From Kluyveromyces lactis (lineage: Eukaryota > Ascomycota > Saccharomycetes > Saccharomycetales > Saccharomycetaceae): 64,000 nucleotides of DNA. The stretch lies in contig NC_006042.1 in assembly GCF_000002515.2 (NCBI RefSeq), positions 2,108,001 to 2,172,000 of the forward strand. The letters run 5' to 3'. The position numbers and the translations under genes were made by a program. Below the pieces are notes generated by a model. That model saw nothing but the letters and a program-made list of their open reading frames with translations. It was not told the DNA's origin and searched no databases. Positions 10,056-19,146 of this stretch are shown here, one piece after another (the stretch's first letter is position 1; every line of letters begins with the position of its first letter).

Positions 10056-10129
10056 TGATTTCGCCCAGGATCGAACTGGGGACGTTCTGCGTGTTAAGCA
10101 GATGCCATAACCGACTAGACCACGAAACC
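10056..10129 (-). tRNA. tRNA-Val(AAC)
   Basis: 74-nt gene on the minus strand, starting GGTTTCGTGGTCTAGTCGG, with anticodon AAC (10093-10095 in complement) and B box GTTCGATCC. It is essentially the S. cerevisiae tV(AAC) sequence. It lies 38 bp downstream of tRNA-His on the same strand. Confidence 0.97.
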
Positions 10130-10167
10130 GTTGAAAAGTTTGTTTGTAAGATAAATTCAATTGTAAC

Positions 10168-10239
10168 TGCCACCTCCAGGAATCGAACCTGGGTTTCATC
10201 GGCCACAACGATGTGTAATAACCCCTATACTAAGATGGC
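10168..10239 (-). tRNA. tRNA-His(GUG)
   Basis: 72-nt gene on the minus strand, starting GCCATCTTAGTATAGG, with anticodon GTG and B box GTTCGATTC. The acceptor stem GCCATCT pairs imperfectly with the GGTGGC end. Only a T4 run separates it from tRNA-Val. Confidence 0.95.
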
Positions 10240-10782
10240 ATAGTACTTTGCGATGTTTGAATGTGGAACTGCCCTGCACCAAAGTGTCTGACTACCCTCA
10301 CACATGGTATTCAGCGGCGTTTTCTCAGGGCATCTCCTCTTCCTTTCTCCCTGATAATATTCATAGACACACACACAATATCAAACCCCTTAGATGCCTT
10401 CACATTGCTAGTACTTAATCATACCCTATCATTCTATCGTATTAAACCTGTTCACACTTCCTAACAAAAGTACCAGAACTTACATCGGGTTCATTGTTAC
10501 TTTCCGACGGTGTGCATAATTTGGCTACGACTTTTATTTTGCATACATCTACGCACCAATTTGCAGCAAAAAGCTATATGAAGAAAGATCAGGCAGGGGA
10601 AAGAAAGCGCATCGCATTCTGTGGCGTGGGTATATAATAAATAAATAACTGGATCGTTTTTGGTGAAATAGATCTATCTCAGACAAGCCAACATTGTTCC
10701 GAAGTATTGACCAAAGCAGAATATATAGTGATTCAAGAGATTGCTACGAACTATAGAAGGGGTTTTAACTAGAAAGAAAGTA
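10240..10782. other. Intergenic: tRNA-His to small mitochondrial gene
   Basis: 543 bp with the 5' flank of tRNA-His and the promoter of the small gene that follows. An AT-rich TATATAATAAATAAATA stretch lies near 10630. I see no further gene or named site. Confidence 0.45.
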
Positions 10783-11145
10783 ATGACGCTAATAAAGATG
10801 TTTGCAGCTAGACAAGCCATAGGAAGATTTGCATTGATACAGAACAGAAACTTTCATGCTACGCCGATGAGATGTTATAAAAAATGGAATGAACTAAAGA
10901 AGGATGATAAGCAGGAGTTCATCAAGAATTTCGTTCTTTTGTACAAAGAAAAGCATCCATGCAGTAAGAGTAACGTAATGTACAGGGCGTTGGCCAGTGA
11001 AATGGATGAATACGATGATACCCCATACGTATTTGGTGTTTTGTACAATGAGATTAGGGCTGTTGAAAAAGGCGAATCTACTGATAACGAGAAAGGTGTA
11101 GGTGCGATGGGGGATGCAGATTTTGTAAAACTATTGTACAAGTAG
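10783..11145 (+). CDS. Small predicted mitochondrial protein, unrecognised
   Basis: 120 residues from the ATG at 10783; the in-frame ATG at 10798 (MFAARQAIGRF) is an equally good start. The N-terminal 35 residues are rich in Arg, Ala, Phe and Gln and have no acidic residue (ARQAIGRFALIQNRNFHATP), which reads as a mitochondrial presequence. The rest is soluble: a charged block KKWNELKKDDKQEF, the segment YKEKHPCSKSNVMYRALA, and a C-terminal GDADFVKLLYK. No membrane segment or known motif is seen. I do not recognise the family. It is convergent with APS1, 120 bp away. The length, sensible composition and presequence make a real gene likely. Confidence 0.72.
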   Translation: MTLIKMFAARQAIGRFALIQNRNFHATPMRCYKKWNELKKDDKQEFIKNFVLLYKEKHPCSKSNVMYRALASEMDEYDDTPYVFGVLYNEIRAVEKGESTDNEKGVGAMGDADFVKLLYK

Positions 11146-11251
11146 AATTGTTGAGTTTCCGTACATAAAGAAAGAAAGGATAATATATTGTACATATTCA
11201 CAATTTAATTTAAATTTCTATTCATCTCGGTCAGTATCACGTCAATTGCTT

Positions 11252-11265
11252 GAATGCATGCATTC
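11252..11265. repeat. 14-bp perfect palindrome between convergent genes
   Basis: GAATGCATGCATTC reads the same on both strands and lies just beyond the APS1 stop, between two converging genes. No known binding factor assigned; it may be chance. Confidence 0.4.
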
Positions 11266-11736
11266 TCAACTCAATACCCTATCAAGGTCATCATTTGATT
11301 CAATTGCATCCATGGCCTCCACAACATGTATAACTTCATCTTTACTAGTTTCTATTATAGATCCGTCACACATTATCATTTCATCCAATATGCTGTATGC
11401 CTTGCTAAAATTGAATATGATATCTAACTCGCAGACGTTCCCAAAATATCTATCCATAGTTTCCACAAATCTGTGTATAATTTCTAAAGTCAACAATTCG
11501 TTGTCCGAATCCAAATCAATCCCTGCAATGAAGTATAAACTGGCATATTTCTTGTACACGACTTTGTGATCTTGATATTCTAGAATATTGCACATTTTTG
11601 ACTTCCTGGACAGTACGTTAGTCGTCACTTCCCTTAGTATTTTATGCTTGTACTTTATATCGAAGGGTTGATACCATCTGATTAACCTAGTCTTGCCTTG
11701 CCTCGACGTGAGAAGCATGTACTTAATCTGTGACAT
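11266..11736 (-). CDS. APS1: AP-1 clathrin adaptor small (sigma) subunit
   Basis: Sigma-1 subunit of the AP-1 clathrin adaptor, which sorts cargo between the trans-Golgi and endosomes. It has 156 residues, exactly the S. cerevisiae length. The whole chain is the longin-type sigma fold; diagnostic stretches are KYMLLTSRQGKTRL at the start, KVVYKKYASLYF, and NELLTLEIIHRFVE through YFGNVCELDIIFNFSK. It ends ESNDDLDRVLS as in Aps1. With DPH5 and TAG1 it reproduces the S. cerevisiae YLR170-YLR173 block. Confidence 0.97.
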   Translation of the reverse strand: MSQIKYMLLTSRQGKTRLIRWYQPFDIKYKHKILREVTTNVLSRKSKMCNILEYQDHKVVYKKYASLYFIAGIDLDSDNELLTLEIIHRFVETMDRYFGNVCELDIIFNFSKAYSILDEMIMCDGSIIETSKDEVIHVVEAMDAIESNDDLDRVLS

Positions 11737-12128
11737 TTCAATGACCTTTTTTGTTTATAACGAATAGGATAGCTTTTGTCTCTTAAGCTCGGTGGTTGTG
11801 GTATTTAATGCCCTTGTTAATCGTTTATCCGTAGTTTCTCGGATACACCAATTGAAAAGTTGTAGAGCTGAATAATAACCTTAATTTTAAAACATCAACT
11901 GGGACAGAATTAGACTTAAACTTTGATTCTAGTGACCTGTTATTCTTTGTTTGTTTTCTTTTGCTTACATGCTGATTCATTCGATTCAGTTACGTTATTA
12001 CATTCATGTTATATTAATAGTTAATATAACGAAAAATGAGAATCACCGCAGACGACTTTGCATGAAGCTGAAGAAGCGGATACACAAAGGATACATGCAA
12101 TATATAATTTACATATCCATGACCTGGC
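11737..12128. other. Intergenic: APS1 promoter / DPH5 3' end
   Basis: 392 bp holding the APS1 promoter and the DPH5 3' flank. AT-rich; no RNA gene, repeat or named site recognised. Confidence 0.45.
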
Positions 12129-13025
12129 CTAATCTTCATCTTCTGGAGGTGGAACCCATGCTGGTGGTTTGAAATATTCTTGATCACTGGCGACATCTTG
12201 CTTGAATTTTTCTCTATCGTCACAGAATTCGAGCAAATACTCGATTTCCAATTCATGGGTTTGCCTACCGAGTATAACTAAAGAATGCAATGGTTCACCA
12301 GAATCATATTCGGCTAGCTCTTTGATGGTACCTGCTTTGAAGGTTTGGCTTGCAGAACCTAGTCTTGAGATTGCTACACAGGGAGTATCAGGAGTATATG
12401 CCTCAGTGCCTCTTGTTTCTTCAATTTCCAATAGTTGTTCACAACATTGTGCAATACTCATGTATCTTGGAGGCTCATAAATGAGTCTTCCACGAGCCAT
12501 ATTCTCTATACTCTGTTCCTTCACTTTGATATCTAGAAGAACCAAGGTGTGCAACCCGATTTTCCGGTTTTCCCATATCTTGTCGTACCAGGAATCTGGT
12601 CTCCAACTATCGGTGAAAAAGACCATAGAGATCGTTTGACCAAAATTGTATAGTTGCAACCCACATGATCCTACTGCATTCATAACAGACGCGTTATGGA
12701 TGACTTCTACTGGAATATTCCTTTGCTTGGCACGCAACACCAAGTCAGTATGAGTGGTGGCTCCAAAAACGTCACCGACAACCAAAAACGCAACATCTTC
12801 TTTATCGGCATCACGGAGAAGTTCTTCAGCTCCCGATTCGACAAGTTCCCTGTCAGCTAGTGTAACTTTCTTGCCATAAAATTCCTCTAGTTCTTCTAGA
12901 GAAGCTGTCATCAATATGGAAGTGTAGTGCTCCAAGTACACTCTCGAACATTGCTTGATGGCATTCAAGCCTCTGACGGTGATATCTGTTTCGTAAGAAA
13001 GACCTAATCCAATAAAGTACAACAT
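12129..13025 (-). CDS. DPH5: Diphthine synthase (methyltransferase)
   Basis: S-adenosylmethionine-dependent methyltransferase that methylates the modified histidine of elongation factor 2 on the way to diphthamide. About 298 residues, as in S. cerevisiae (300). The start chosen is the Met of [19 protein letters not shown]; an in-frame Met three codons earlier (nt 13034) is less like the family. The SAM-binding tetrapyrrole-methylase-type fold shows in the N-terminal GLGL turn and the [16 protein letters not shown] segment. Long stretches such as [17 protein letters not shown] are near identical to Dph5. The upstream region shared with TAG1 carries a perfect PAC and RRPE pair. Confidence 0.97.
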   Translation of the reverse strand: MLYFIGLGLSYETDITVRGLNAIKQCSRVYLEHYTSILMTASLEELEEFYGKKVTLADRELVESGAEELLRDADKEDVAFLVVGDVFGATTHTDLVLRAKQRNIPVEVIHNASVMNAVGSCGLQLYNFGQTISMVFFTDSWRPDSWYDKIWENRKIGLHTLVLLDIKVKEQSIENMARGRLIYEPPRYMSIAQCCEQLLEIEETRGTEAYTPDTPCVAISRLGSASQTFKAGTIKELAEYDSGEPLHSLVILGRQTHELEIEYLLEFCDDREKFKQDVASDQEYFKPPAWVPPPEDED

Positions 13026-13124
13026 AGCTACCAAAACTACCCTCGTTACTTAAAACTTCCTCAGTTACAATTTGAAGCAGAGACCAAGCTAAGTGCAATT
13101 ACTCCATTCCCTCCTGTCAACCAT

Positions 13125-13134
13125 GCGATGAGCT
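13125..13134. promoter_or_regulatory. PAC element (GCGATGAGCT) of DPH5
   Basis: A perfect match to the ribosome-biogenesis PAC consensus, 100 bp upstream of DPH5. It pairs with an RRPE 23 bp further on. It could also act on the divergent TAG1 gene, but the spacing and gene function favour DPH5. Confidence 0.7.
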
Positions 13135-13157
13135 AGTCATCTCGATCCACTTTAATT

Positions 13158-13167
13158 AAAATTTTCA
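13158..13167 (-). promoter_or_regulatory. RRPE element of DPH5
   Basis: AAAATTTTCA, the reverse complement of the rRNA-processing element TGAAAATTTT (Stb3-type site). It lies 23 bp beyond the PAC element, the usual arrangement at ribosome-biogenesis genes. Confidence 0.65.
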
Positions 13168-13351
13168 ACAATTCGATACGTTATGAAGTTGGGACAAAAA
13201 GAGAAAATGAATGGTATCAGCTCATATCTAACAAAATAATTGGATCTTTAGATTACACCACGATCTCTCCTCTTCAGCACTTATACCAGAACTTTGAGTA
13301 TACCAGACAGTAAGGGCGGTATTCAGGAGACCTTTTTACCAATCCTGCGAA

Positions 13352-15118
13352 ATGTCGGAAGATGCAGAGAGACAACCCTTACTCCGAGACGTTAATCAAG
13401 GATTGAGGAGTTCCGAGCCCTCGAACCGATTCCACAAATCGTCCAGGAATAGAGTTACTGCGGGAATTATAGCATTCATTGTGCTATTAACTACTACCAT
13501 ATTTCTGGGTCTTATATATGTTAAATCTGTGCTTCCAGATGATGTTTCATTTAAGGAGCATATTGGAGATATCACAAATGTTGAAATCAATGATATTTCA
13601 TTTAACGGATGGACATACATTGACGAGAAGCGGTACTACAAACTTGGAGTAAAATCCTCGGTGTGGTTAGATTATGAAGCTGGATCAGCCGTATCGGAAC
13701 GACAAAAGAAGCTTATCTCTTTTGCCGGGACTAGGATTATGAAGGAACTGTGTTTCGATTTGAACAGTTTAGACACTTTCAAGCAAGAAAACGACACCGA
13801 CGTCGTTTCATTGGGAAAAATTATTATACCCAACACTACATGTATTAACATTCAGCAAAATAGTACCACTGACTTGGATCTGTTAGTATTAGTGAAGCCC
13901 AACACAGAGCAGTTGATTCCAATTTTGAAACAAATTTGGGAGAAGAAGTACGATGGACTTAACTTATGGAGTAGTATGGATCTGAAGTTGAAAAAGAGAG
14001 TTTTCTCACACGAAATTGTTTTATTGAGTATAAACAAAGCAAAGTTGTATTGGAGAGATTTCGGTTTATGGAAAAGTGTGATTGATACACTTAGGCATCT
14101 CTCAGCCGAAATTTATGACACAATTGAAAGAATTGAAATAAACAATATAAACTTGAAGGAAATAGAAGATGGATATGATATTTCCTGTTCTATCGGAGTT
14201 CCAAACCCTCTAAGCAGTACCTGCAATAAATTAGGCCCCGGACTCCTAATATCTCCTGGCATGCAATGGCAAACAACTTTCCCAGGATGTCGTAATGAAA
14301 ATGGGATTAAGCTTGATAATGTAGTTGTGCACAGCCCTGAGTTGACCTCAGAGTCAGTATCCAAACCATTCATCAATATAACCTTAGATAGTACACTGAT
14401 AGGTGAGCTACCAAACGAATTTCTTAATCATGTATGCGCATCAGATGATTCTAACGTTATAACACCACTGTCAAAATTGATCAAACAACTACTCGATCCC
14501 AAATACCTCATTAATTTAGAAGTTACTTGCACTGCTGTGGATAGCAAAAATTATCCAAATACTTTACTTGAAGATTATACTGCCTTACTTCCATACCTTT
14601 TTACACCGCTTTCGGTAAACTATACAGTTGATGTGAACAATATAGTCCAAGAAGTAGGTACTAGAGGTATCAAGCTACAATGGTCCACTGATCTACTTGG
14701 TCGGAAAAGGCTGAATGTCAAGGGTAAGATTGTAGCTAAAGTTCAAATACCGTTTTACCAGTTGAAACAAGATACGACATTCTCGATGCAAAGAATTAAA
14801 GGACGAACAAAATTGTATCACAATGATGTTCATATGCTAACTGTACCATTGGATTCCTGGACGAAATGTATCAGCAATGTTGTGATCGATGAGGATAAGC
14901 CTGAAAAATCGTACTTCGATGTCTCATTTGACATAGATAACGACCAAGTTATTATAGCAGATACTCTAGCACTCACTCATTGCATAAACGAAGTAGTGTT
15001 TAAAGGGGAATCAACAATTTTTTTGAAGGGGAAACTTGATTTGATGGTCGCAACAAGTATTGGAGATATTGTTCTATTAGCTCTTCCAGGTGAGGGCTCA
15101 GCAGTCGTTCGACCATAG
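13352..15118 (+). CDS. TAG1: Vacuolar membrane protein, YLR173W/Tag1 family
   Basis: 588 residues (S. cerevisiae YLR173W has 608). A short cytosolic N-terminus (ERQPLLRDVNQG) precedes one membrane segment at about residues 34-56 (TAGIIAFIVLLTTTIFLGLIYV), then a long luminal domain with many N-x-S/T sequons, so a single-pass signal-anchor protein is indicated. The PLL near the N-terminus resembles a dileucine vacuole-sorting signal. YLR173W has been reported as the vacuolar protein Tag1 acting in autophagy termination; that is from memory. Identity rests mainly on its place next to DPH5 and on length and topology. Confidence 0.85.
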   Translation: MSEDAERQPLLRDVNQGLRSSEPSNRFHKSSRNRVTAGIIAFIVLLTTTIFLGLIYVKSVLPDDVSFKEHIGDITNVEINDISFNGWTYIDEKRYYKLGVKSSVWLDYEAGSAVSERQKKLISFAGTRIMKELCFDLNSLDTFKQENDTDVVSLGKIIIPNTTCINIQQNSTTDLDLLVLVKPNTEQLIPILKQIWEKKYDGLNLWSSMDLKLKKRVFSHEIVLLSINKAKLYWRDFGLWKSVIDTLRHLSAEIYDTIERIEINNINLKEIEDGYDISCSIGVPNPLSSTCNKLGPGLLISPGMQWQTTFPGCRNENGIKLDNVVVHSPELTSESVSKPFINITLDSTLIGELPNEFLNHVCASDDSNVITPLSKLIKQLLDPKYLINLEVTCTAVDSKNYPNTLLEDYTALLPYLFTPLSVNYTVDVNNIVQEVGTRGIKLQWSTDLLGRKRLNVKGKIVAKVQIPFYQLKQDTTFSMQRIKGRTKLYHNDVHMLTVPLDSWTKCISNVVIDEDKPEKSYFDVSFDIDNDQVIIADTLALTHCINEVVFKGESTIFLKGKLDLMVATSIGDIVLLALPGEGSAVVRP

Positions 15119-15576
15119 CACAATTATATATCATTTTGCCAGTTGTTCTACGAATTGATGGCTATATTTTTATTTTATTATATATTCTCGTGCTAGAAAC
15201 GTACGTACCGGAAAGAAAGTTTATGATTACATGAGAAATCATACACGATGACCAGTTTCCTGCCGTGTTCCTGATTACTTTTCATGCAAGAATAAGAAAG
15301 AGACTTGGCTATGGTTCGTTGATCTTCATTTGTCTGTCTTTCTTTATCTTATCAGTGATTAAAAATGAAAAATAAAAACAAAAAGCTCGAAAAAGGGAAT
15401 CTTGCATGTACTTCTCCAAGTATTAAACAGAGTAGTAAGAAGAAACTGGATATTGAGACAATGAAGAGCTGTTGTTCCTCCAAAGGATTGAGACCTCTGT
15501 TTGGGTATTGAATGCACAAAGCGTAACACGAACGCTCTCCCTAAGTAAAAACTGGTAAGGAAACACAGAAGACCTG
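15119..15576. other. Intergenic: TAG1 3' end / zinc-cluster gene promoter
   Basis: 458 bp between two plus-strand genes. No RNA gene or named site recognised; AT-rich block near 15165-15190. Confidence 0.45.
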
Positions 15577-18500
15577 ATGGATAAGAAGAACGGTAAATCA
15601 TGCTTGGTATGTAGAAGGCGCAAAGTAAGGTGTGATAGAGCAAAACCTGTGTGCCTGGTCTGTGTAAAGCATGGATCAAACATGGAATGTAATTATGAAG
15701 TGCAAAAACGGGAGGTAAAGTTTGTTTCTATGAAAACGCCCGATGTCTCCAACCCTAGAATGAAGAAACAGAAATCATTCAAGTATTCCATACCTTTCTC
15801 CGGAAGCACAACGGTGGTAAAGGAGCTCGACGTATTGAAACAAAGAATACATTCGTTAGAATCCCTTCTGAGCAAACGTAATGTTTCATCGACAAGTGAT
15901 AACATGAATTATTCACCATATGTGAAAATTGAACGAAATGCTCATTTTGGCAGCAACAATGTCGTACCCTTGGATTTGAGCAATTATGAGGATTTCAACT
16001 TTTACCATAACTTGGAAACAGTTGATGTGAAAGGCGGCCGTTTATCATTCACCGGTGCTTTGAATTACATTTCCATTTCAAAAGTGGATCCATATTTAAT
16101 GACTATAACCACCTTGGTACGAAAGGCCCATAATGATAGGAGTAACCAATTTATAAGGCGGGTACAGAACCGCAAGTATTCAAATCTTGAATATATTCCA
16201 GCACTTGCAAAAGAAGTTTTCGTGGCGAACAGAAATGAAACTGATACGGCCGTAAATTTATTGGTTGAAATATACAACGATGAGTGCTCAACTAGCAACA
16301 TAACAGAAAAAGACGACAGTGCTAATGTAACAGATGATGAAAACAATGATGTAGAAGGAGTAAGAGACACTGTTAAAGACTCTACTTCGGAGTTTGAGGT
16401 TGGTAATCAAGCACAAAGAGCAAAATTTGCTCGAAAGTACCTTGAAGATGAGAATTTGGATGGCATTTTAACAAACGAGAAAGGATCAAACAGACCTTCT
16501 CTAGCAGAAATTATCAATACAAGTGCTATAATTAAGTCAAACGAAGATTCCCCAAAGTCAAGAACAAGTTCTGGATCCAAAATCTCAAAAAATCACAATG
16601 GCTACTTTGAGGCAACTCAATGCGATAACAACGTAAGGCAAACAAGAGAGCAGTCGCTGACTGATAAAACACAATCGAAAAGCGAGAACACCCCTGCCTC
16701 TCTTGACGAAGAAACAGAAATTTTGAACTATATAAGGATGCTACTACCTCCCGCGAAGCTCATATGGATACATCTCGATAATTATTTCAGCTCTCCTTTA
16801 CATGCATTGTATCCATTCTCAACGGAGGATTGGTTCAAGGATATGATAGCGGGAATTCTCGGAGGTCGTTCCGAGTCAGAGAAACCCCCACCTTTGAAAA
16901 TAGAAAAGAAATTGGACTTTGCAAAGCTTGCAACGTTTTTCGTCATTATGCGCCTATCCTACTTGATGTTCCCAGCAGATTTAGAACATTGCTCTACCGA
17001 AGAAGAAAAATATGTTGTTAGTCATGAGATTGGAACTGTTTATATTGATGTCGCCAATTTATGCATGCGTATGTTTAACCTTTGGAGAAGAGGTGTGTTG
17101 CCAGTCCTTCATTGTTTGCTATTGTTGAGAGTGTATCGCAGATATGCACCTGAAGAGGGAGATATTGCGGATGGTGCTGACTCTAGCACATTTACAGGTT
17201 CATTAGTTCAGATTGCTCAATCTCTTGGAATAAATACAGATGCTGAAGCATCGTACCAGCTAACCAATTTTGAGATTTATTTACATTCTTGGAGAAAGGC
17301 CTGGTACACTATATATTTCATGGATGTTTCTGAGGCAATGAATATGGGGAATTGCTTCACTATTGACGTAGACCAATTCAACACCAAACTTCCTCATATC
17401 AAACGAGAAGAAGATGGGAGCATCCCGGAATTTTTCCTAAATCCTACCCATGAGGTGGCCAGTGTTGACTGCTATAGGAAAAACTTTGAATTTTCTTTAC
17501 ATGTGAGGAAACTTTTAAAGGTTGTCATGAACAAAAGAAACAGATCCCCTTGCAATACCATAATGGATAGAATTGCAAAAGTGGAGAATAACTTGAAGAT
17601 AAACTATTCCGAGGATTTGTCATATATGATTTCTTCGGGCGTGGAAGGTTCACAGCTATGCATTGAAAAATGCAATAACTTTCGCATGTATGTGAATACA
17701 CAATCGATGTTGCTTATAATAAAGCTACGACTGTTCATTCATCTGGATAGTCATCATGCTGAACTAAAGGTGAATAATTTCCACGAACCTTTCCAATTGC
17801 TCAAAATGTGTCTTTCTCTTTACGTCGAGCTTGAGCCGCTGTTGATTCTTTTGCATTTTCACAATCAAAATGATGAGAATGATATTTCCTACATTGAAAA
17901 GATCTTTGGACCGAAATCTAAGATAATAATATTACAGGCATGTAATCACATATTTGTTAGGTGCCAAACCGTATTGCATATATTGCTTTCCAGACTTATT
18001 CATCTTTACCATGGATATCTCAAAAACCCGGATCCTGTATATGGAAGTTCTAAGCACTTCTTTCAAATAAAAGAACTAGTGACCAAAATTATAGAAAATG
18101 CTTTGGATAAATTACATTTCGCCAATAGTGTAACGCAATCTTTGAGTGGAAGACAATTTCAAGCTTGGAGACTCTCCAAGGGTAATCGATTCCTCTACTC
18201 ACTTTTCAAAGATGAAAAGAATAATATATTCGATCCACACTCCCCTATAAACACCGCGTTCCAAAATTTGGGCATACAAAGAGATAACTTGGGCGTTCCA
18301 TTATTAATTGATAATTTAAATCCAGCCAAGAAATTGCCAAAGTATAATAACTTCTTGCTGCTGGATCTTTCACAGTTTGAAGAACTCTATTCTATCATGA
18401 ACTCTACTAGATGGTCTATCTTCTCTGGCATATTCAATGAAGACAAACTAAAAGAAGCTTTGAACTTTCGCATTAGCGAGCACAAACAATCAATCTCGAC

Positions 18501-19071
18501 CAAAACAGAAAAACGGAGAAAACGGAGTAGCTCAACGTCAAACCCCACGCCGGCTCCACCATGTAAAGAGGTTCTAGATTCAGTGAGTTTATCTAGTAAG
18601 TCATCAGACGGTAATGATGGGACTGGGCTCAACTTGCCCCAGTTGAAAGTCAATGAGGTTGACACTCACTGGTTTAATGCGATTCTTCGAAACAACAACA
18701 CACATTCGAGCTGGAACCGCGATGATTTTGATAATCATGCTGTTCCACCTGGCTCAATTACGACACAATCGCCGCTTGTAATAGAGGCCGATGGCTTACT
18801 CTCTGATTTGGCAAAGGCTCCAAATATCAGCCTAGATGAGATGTTTTTGAACCCATCTTTCCAACAAGAGAGTCTTATTCAGCAGTTGCAAAACTTATCA
18901 GAAAGACAAAATAGTGGCATGATGTTGCCCAATTCTACCAACAATTTGGGTGGCTCGATAACCGGGGCACCGTTCTCTAATGATCATTTAAAAAATCCAC
19001 CAAAAACGAACTTCAATTCTATAATCGATTCTACGGACTTAGATTATTTACTTTTTAACGGAGATATATAA
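15577..19071 (+). CDS. Zn2Cys6 (Gal4-type) transcription factor, Hap1/Oaf1-like
   Basis: 1164 residues. The zinc cluster is at the very N-terminus, with cysteines 9, 12, 19, 26, 29 and 38 (CLVCRRRKVRCDRAKPVC) and correct spacing, followed by a linker and a likely dimerising coiled coil at about 86-105 (ELDVLKQRIHSLESLLSK). A segment ISISKVDPYLMTI matches the position of the DPYL motif in Hap1 (residues 185-188 there). The fungal regulatory middle homology domain covers roughly 390-720. The C-terminus is acidic and hydrophobic (STDLDYLLFNGDI), somewhat like the end of Oaf1, and may activate transcription. I cannot assign one S. cerevisiae orthologue. The ATG at 15577 places the zinc cluster at residue 9, which fits. 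Confidence 0.88.
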   Translation: MDKKNGKSCLVCRRRKVRCDRAKPVCLVCVKHGSNMECNYEVQKREVKFVSMKTPDVSNPRMKKQKSFKYSIPFSGSTTVVKELDVLKQRIHSLESLLSKRNVSSTSDNMNYSPYVKIERNAHFGSNNVVPLDLSNYEDFNFYHNLETVDVKGGRLSFTGALNYISISKVDPYLMTITTLVRKAHNDRSNQFIRRVQNRKYSNLEYIPALAKEVFVANRNETDTAVNLLVEIYNDECSTSNITEKDDSANVTDDENNDVEGVRDTVKDSTSEFEVGNQAQRAKFARKYLEDENLDGILTNEKGSNRPSLAEIINTSAIIKSNEDSPKSRTSSGSKISKNHNGYFEATQCDNNVRQTREQSLTDKTQSKSENTPASLDEETEILNYIRMLLPPAKLIWIHLDNYFSSPLHALYPFSTEDWFKDMIAGILGGRSESEKPPPLKIEKKLDFAKLATFFVIMRLSYLMFPADLEHCSTEEEKYVVSHEIGTVYIDVANLCMRMFNLWRRGVLPVLHCLLLLRVYRRYAPEEGDIADGADSSTFTGSLVQIAQSLGINTDAEASYQLTNFEIYLHSWRKAWYTIYFMDVSEAMNMGNCFTIDVDQFNTKLPHIKREEDGSIPEFFLNPTHEVASVDCYRKNFEFSLHVRKLLKVVMNKRNRSPCNTIMDRIAKVENNLKINYSEDLSYMISSGVEGSQLCIEKCNNFRMYVNTQSMLLIIKLRLFIHLDSHHAELKVNNFHEPFQLLKMCLSLYVELEPLLILLHFHNQNDENDISYIEKIFGPKSKIIILQACNHIFVRCQTVLHILLSRLIHLYHGYLKNPDPVYGSSKHFFQIKELVTKIIENALDKLHFANSVTQSLSGRQFQAWRLSKGNRFLYSLFKDEKNNIFDPHSPINTAFQNLGIQRDNLGVPLLIDNLNPAKKLPKYNNFLLLDLSQFEELYSIMNSTRWSIFSGIFNEDKLKEALNFRISEHKQSISTKTEKRRKRSSSTSNPTPAPPCKEVLDSVSLSSKSSDGNDGTGLNLPQLKVNEVDTHWFNAILRNNNTHSSWNRDDFDNHAVPPGSITTQSPLVIEADGLLSDLAKAPNISLDEMFLNPSFQQESLIQQLQNLSERQNSGMMLPNSTNNLGGSITGAPFSNDHLKNPPKTNFNSIIDSTDLDYLLFNGDI

Positions 19072-19146
19072 AGAAGCTTTAATATGCTAGGCAATATTGC
19101 AATTTTTCAGAATTATGAAATTTAACATCTCCCGCCTGTTGGTGCA

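Noticed and set aside
13026-13034. Start of DPH5 three codons upstream
   Set aside because: Family members begin with MLYxIGLGLS, so the Met at 13025 is the better start.
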